From F23-D06 sp963603365 (GTDB taxonomy: Bacteria > Bacteroidota > Bacteroidia > Bacteroidales > WCHB1-69): a DNA stretch of 64,000 bases. Position 1 is the stretch's first letter. Each line of letters begins with the position of its first letter. Below are positions 63,300 through 64,000 of this stretch, in pieces. The stretch covers positions 54,696 to 118,695 of the forward strand of contig CAVCMI010000009.1 of assembly GCA_963603365.1 (NCBI GenBank), read 5' to 3'. A program made the translations under genes and the position numbers. Under the pieces are notes generated by a model. The model was given only the letters and a program-made list of their open reading frames with translations, was not told where the DNA came from and made no database searches.

Positions 63300-63890
63300 T
63301 TTTCAACAGGCAAAATGATGATTGTCCTACGTCCGATAGCCGGAATTAGGAATAGGGATTAAATAGGGCTCTCTATTTCAATCAAGAGCCTAAAGAGGCC
63401 TCTACCCCTCCCCCAGAGACTATGTATACGTCTTGCTGCGGCTTGAAGTTCACATTGTTGCATAGGCAGACATCCTACGGCTTTATGACAAATTCGGGTG
63501 TTTTTTTGCACCACAGAGAATGTGTCGACGATGACCTTGCTCACGTTGCAAGTCGGTTTGTCAAGACGAAAAATCCGACATGTGTGCTTCCTGAAGAACC
63601 TGTTGAAATCACCCGCGTTGCCGGAGGCGAATCCACAATGAAGATAAATTCGGAGAGGTTTGCCCCAAAAAGGAAAAAATGCCTATTGGCGAAAGATCAC
63701 ATTTCAAGGCAGAGTGTGCCCCTTATTAGCGTCTGCTTTTTCGTGTTTTGCCGATGTGTAGAACAATGGGGCAACCTGCCGCACAGCACTGTTTTTTATT
63801 GACAGGCGTTGACGTTCTCTTCCTTATACATTATGTAACACGGTGATTGTCAAAACATTAAGATATAACACAATCATCATGCGCAGGATA
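63300..63890. other. Gene-poor gap
   Basis: About 590 bases without a supportable gene. A plus-strand frame (63422-63802, 126 codons) and an overlapping minus-strand open stretch (63359 to about 63680, internal ATG 63544) are both open but share the same DNA and neither has a signal, family motif or promoter. At most one can be coding; both may be chance. Confidence 0.3.
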
Positions 63891-63917
63891 AAAAAAGGCT
63901 CGGGGGAAACCCGAACC
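63891..63917 (-). terminator. Terminator of tRNA-Gly
   Basis: On the minus strand GGTTCGGG and CCCGAGCC pair around a short loop and run into T6. It lies about 30 bases beyond the tRNA 3' end. Confidence 0.75.
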
Positions 63918-63947
63918 GTCCGTTTAACCTAAACCTTAAAAAAATTG

Positions 63948-64000
63948 AGCGGAAAACGAGACTCGAACTCGCGACCCCAACCTTGGCAAGGTTGTGCTCT
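63948..64000 (-). tRNA. tRNA-Gly (GCC), partial
   Basis: The 3' part of a tRNA on the minus strand cut by the window end. The anticodon arm CCAACC-TTGCCAA-GGTTGG gives anticodon GCC, the T-arm GAGTTCGAGTCTC is perfect, and the 3' acceptor TTTTCCGC is followed by discriminator U, as in Gly. The 5' half lies outside. Confidence 0.92.

Noticed and set aside
63422..63802. A 126-codon plus-strand frame as a gene
   Set aside because: No signal, motif, promoter or neighbour support, and it overlaps an equally open frame on the other strand.

Overview
The window comes from the chromosome of a member of the Bacteroidetes, most likely the Bacteroidales. It carries TonB-receptor and PorV-like genes, proteins with Por (type IX) secretion C-termini, many SPII lipoproteins and PorT-type beta-barrels. 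Promoters are of the Bacteroidetes kind: a -7 box TAnnTTTG, in the best cases 19-20 nt from a TTTG/TTG -33 box. Genus cannot be fixed from this sequence alone.

Layout. 1-9 kb: a partial gene end, a flavodoxin lipoprotein, a papain-like hydrolase with a nucleotide-sugar dehydrogenase, tRNA-Cys, pyrBI, and purA with a secreted double PmbA-like protein. 9-19 kb: thioredoxin, a POT peptide transporter, tRNA-Glu, nfo, a beta-barrel, purM, queA, a GSCFA protein, a UvrD-type helicase and an unassigned small RNA candidate. 19-25 kb: a tight operon greA-HIT-transketolase N half-LptF/G-glycosyltransferase-dxs. 25-35 kb: a surface operon (TonB receptor, 1566-residue secreted protein, PorV/PorQ-like porin). 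35-42 kb: a run hutH-lipoprotein-nadC-AsmA-like-YihY-small membrane protein.

42-46 kb is accessory: a Cys-rich lipoprotein, a decayed two-gene cassette that looks like a small Gly/Ala-rich secreted peptide plus a two-helix membrane partner, a duplicated pair of beta-barrel genes with duplicated terminators, and a truncated lipoprotein. 46-64 kb returns to core genes (polA, pepT, mreB, C69 dipeptidase, flavin reductase, Usp, guaB, ridA, ABC-F, rsmE, a C10 protease with a sorting domain, partial tRNA-Gly). It is interrupted by a decayed transposase-like gene at 50 kb and by a lipoprotein insert at 53-54.7 kb flanked by 105-bp direct repeats of the end of the C69 gene.

The most interesting new signals are the decayed small-peptide cassette (42.34-42.85 kb), the structured RNA candidate (18.77-18.88 kb), the repeat-flanked lipoprotein insert, and the fused double PmbA-like exported protein. 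All assignments are by eye from sequence; no database search was run.
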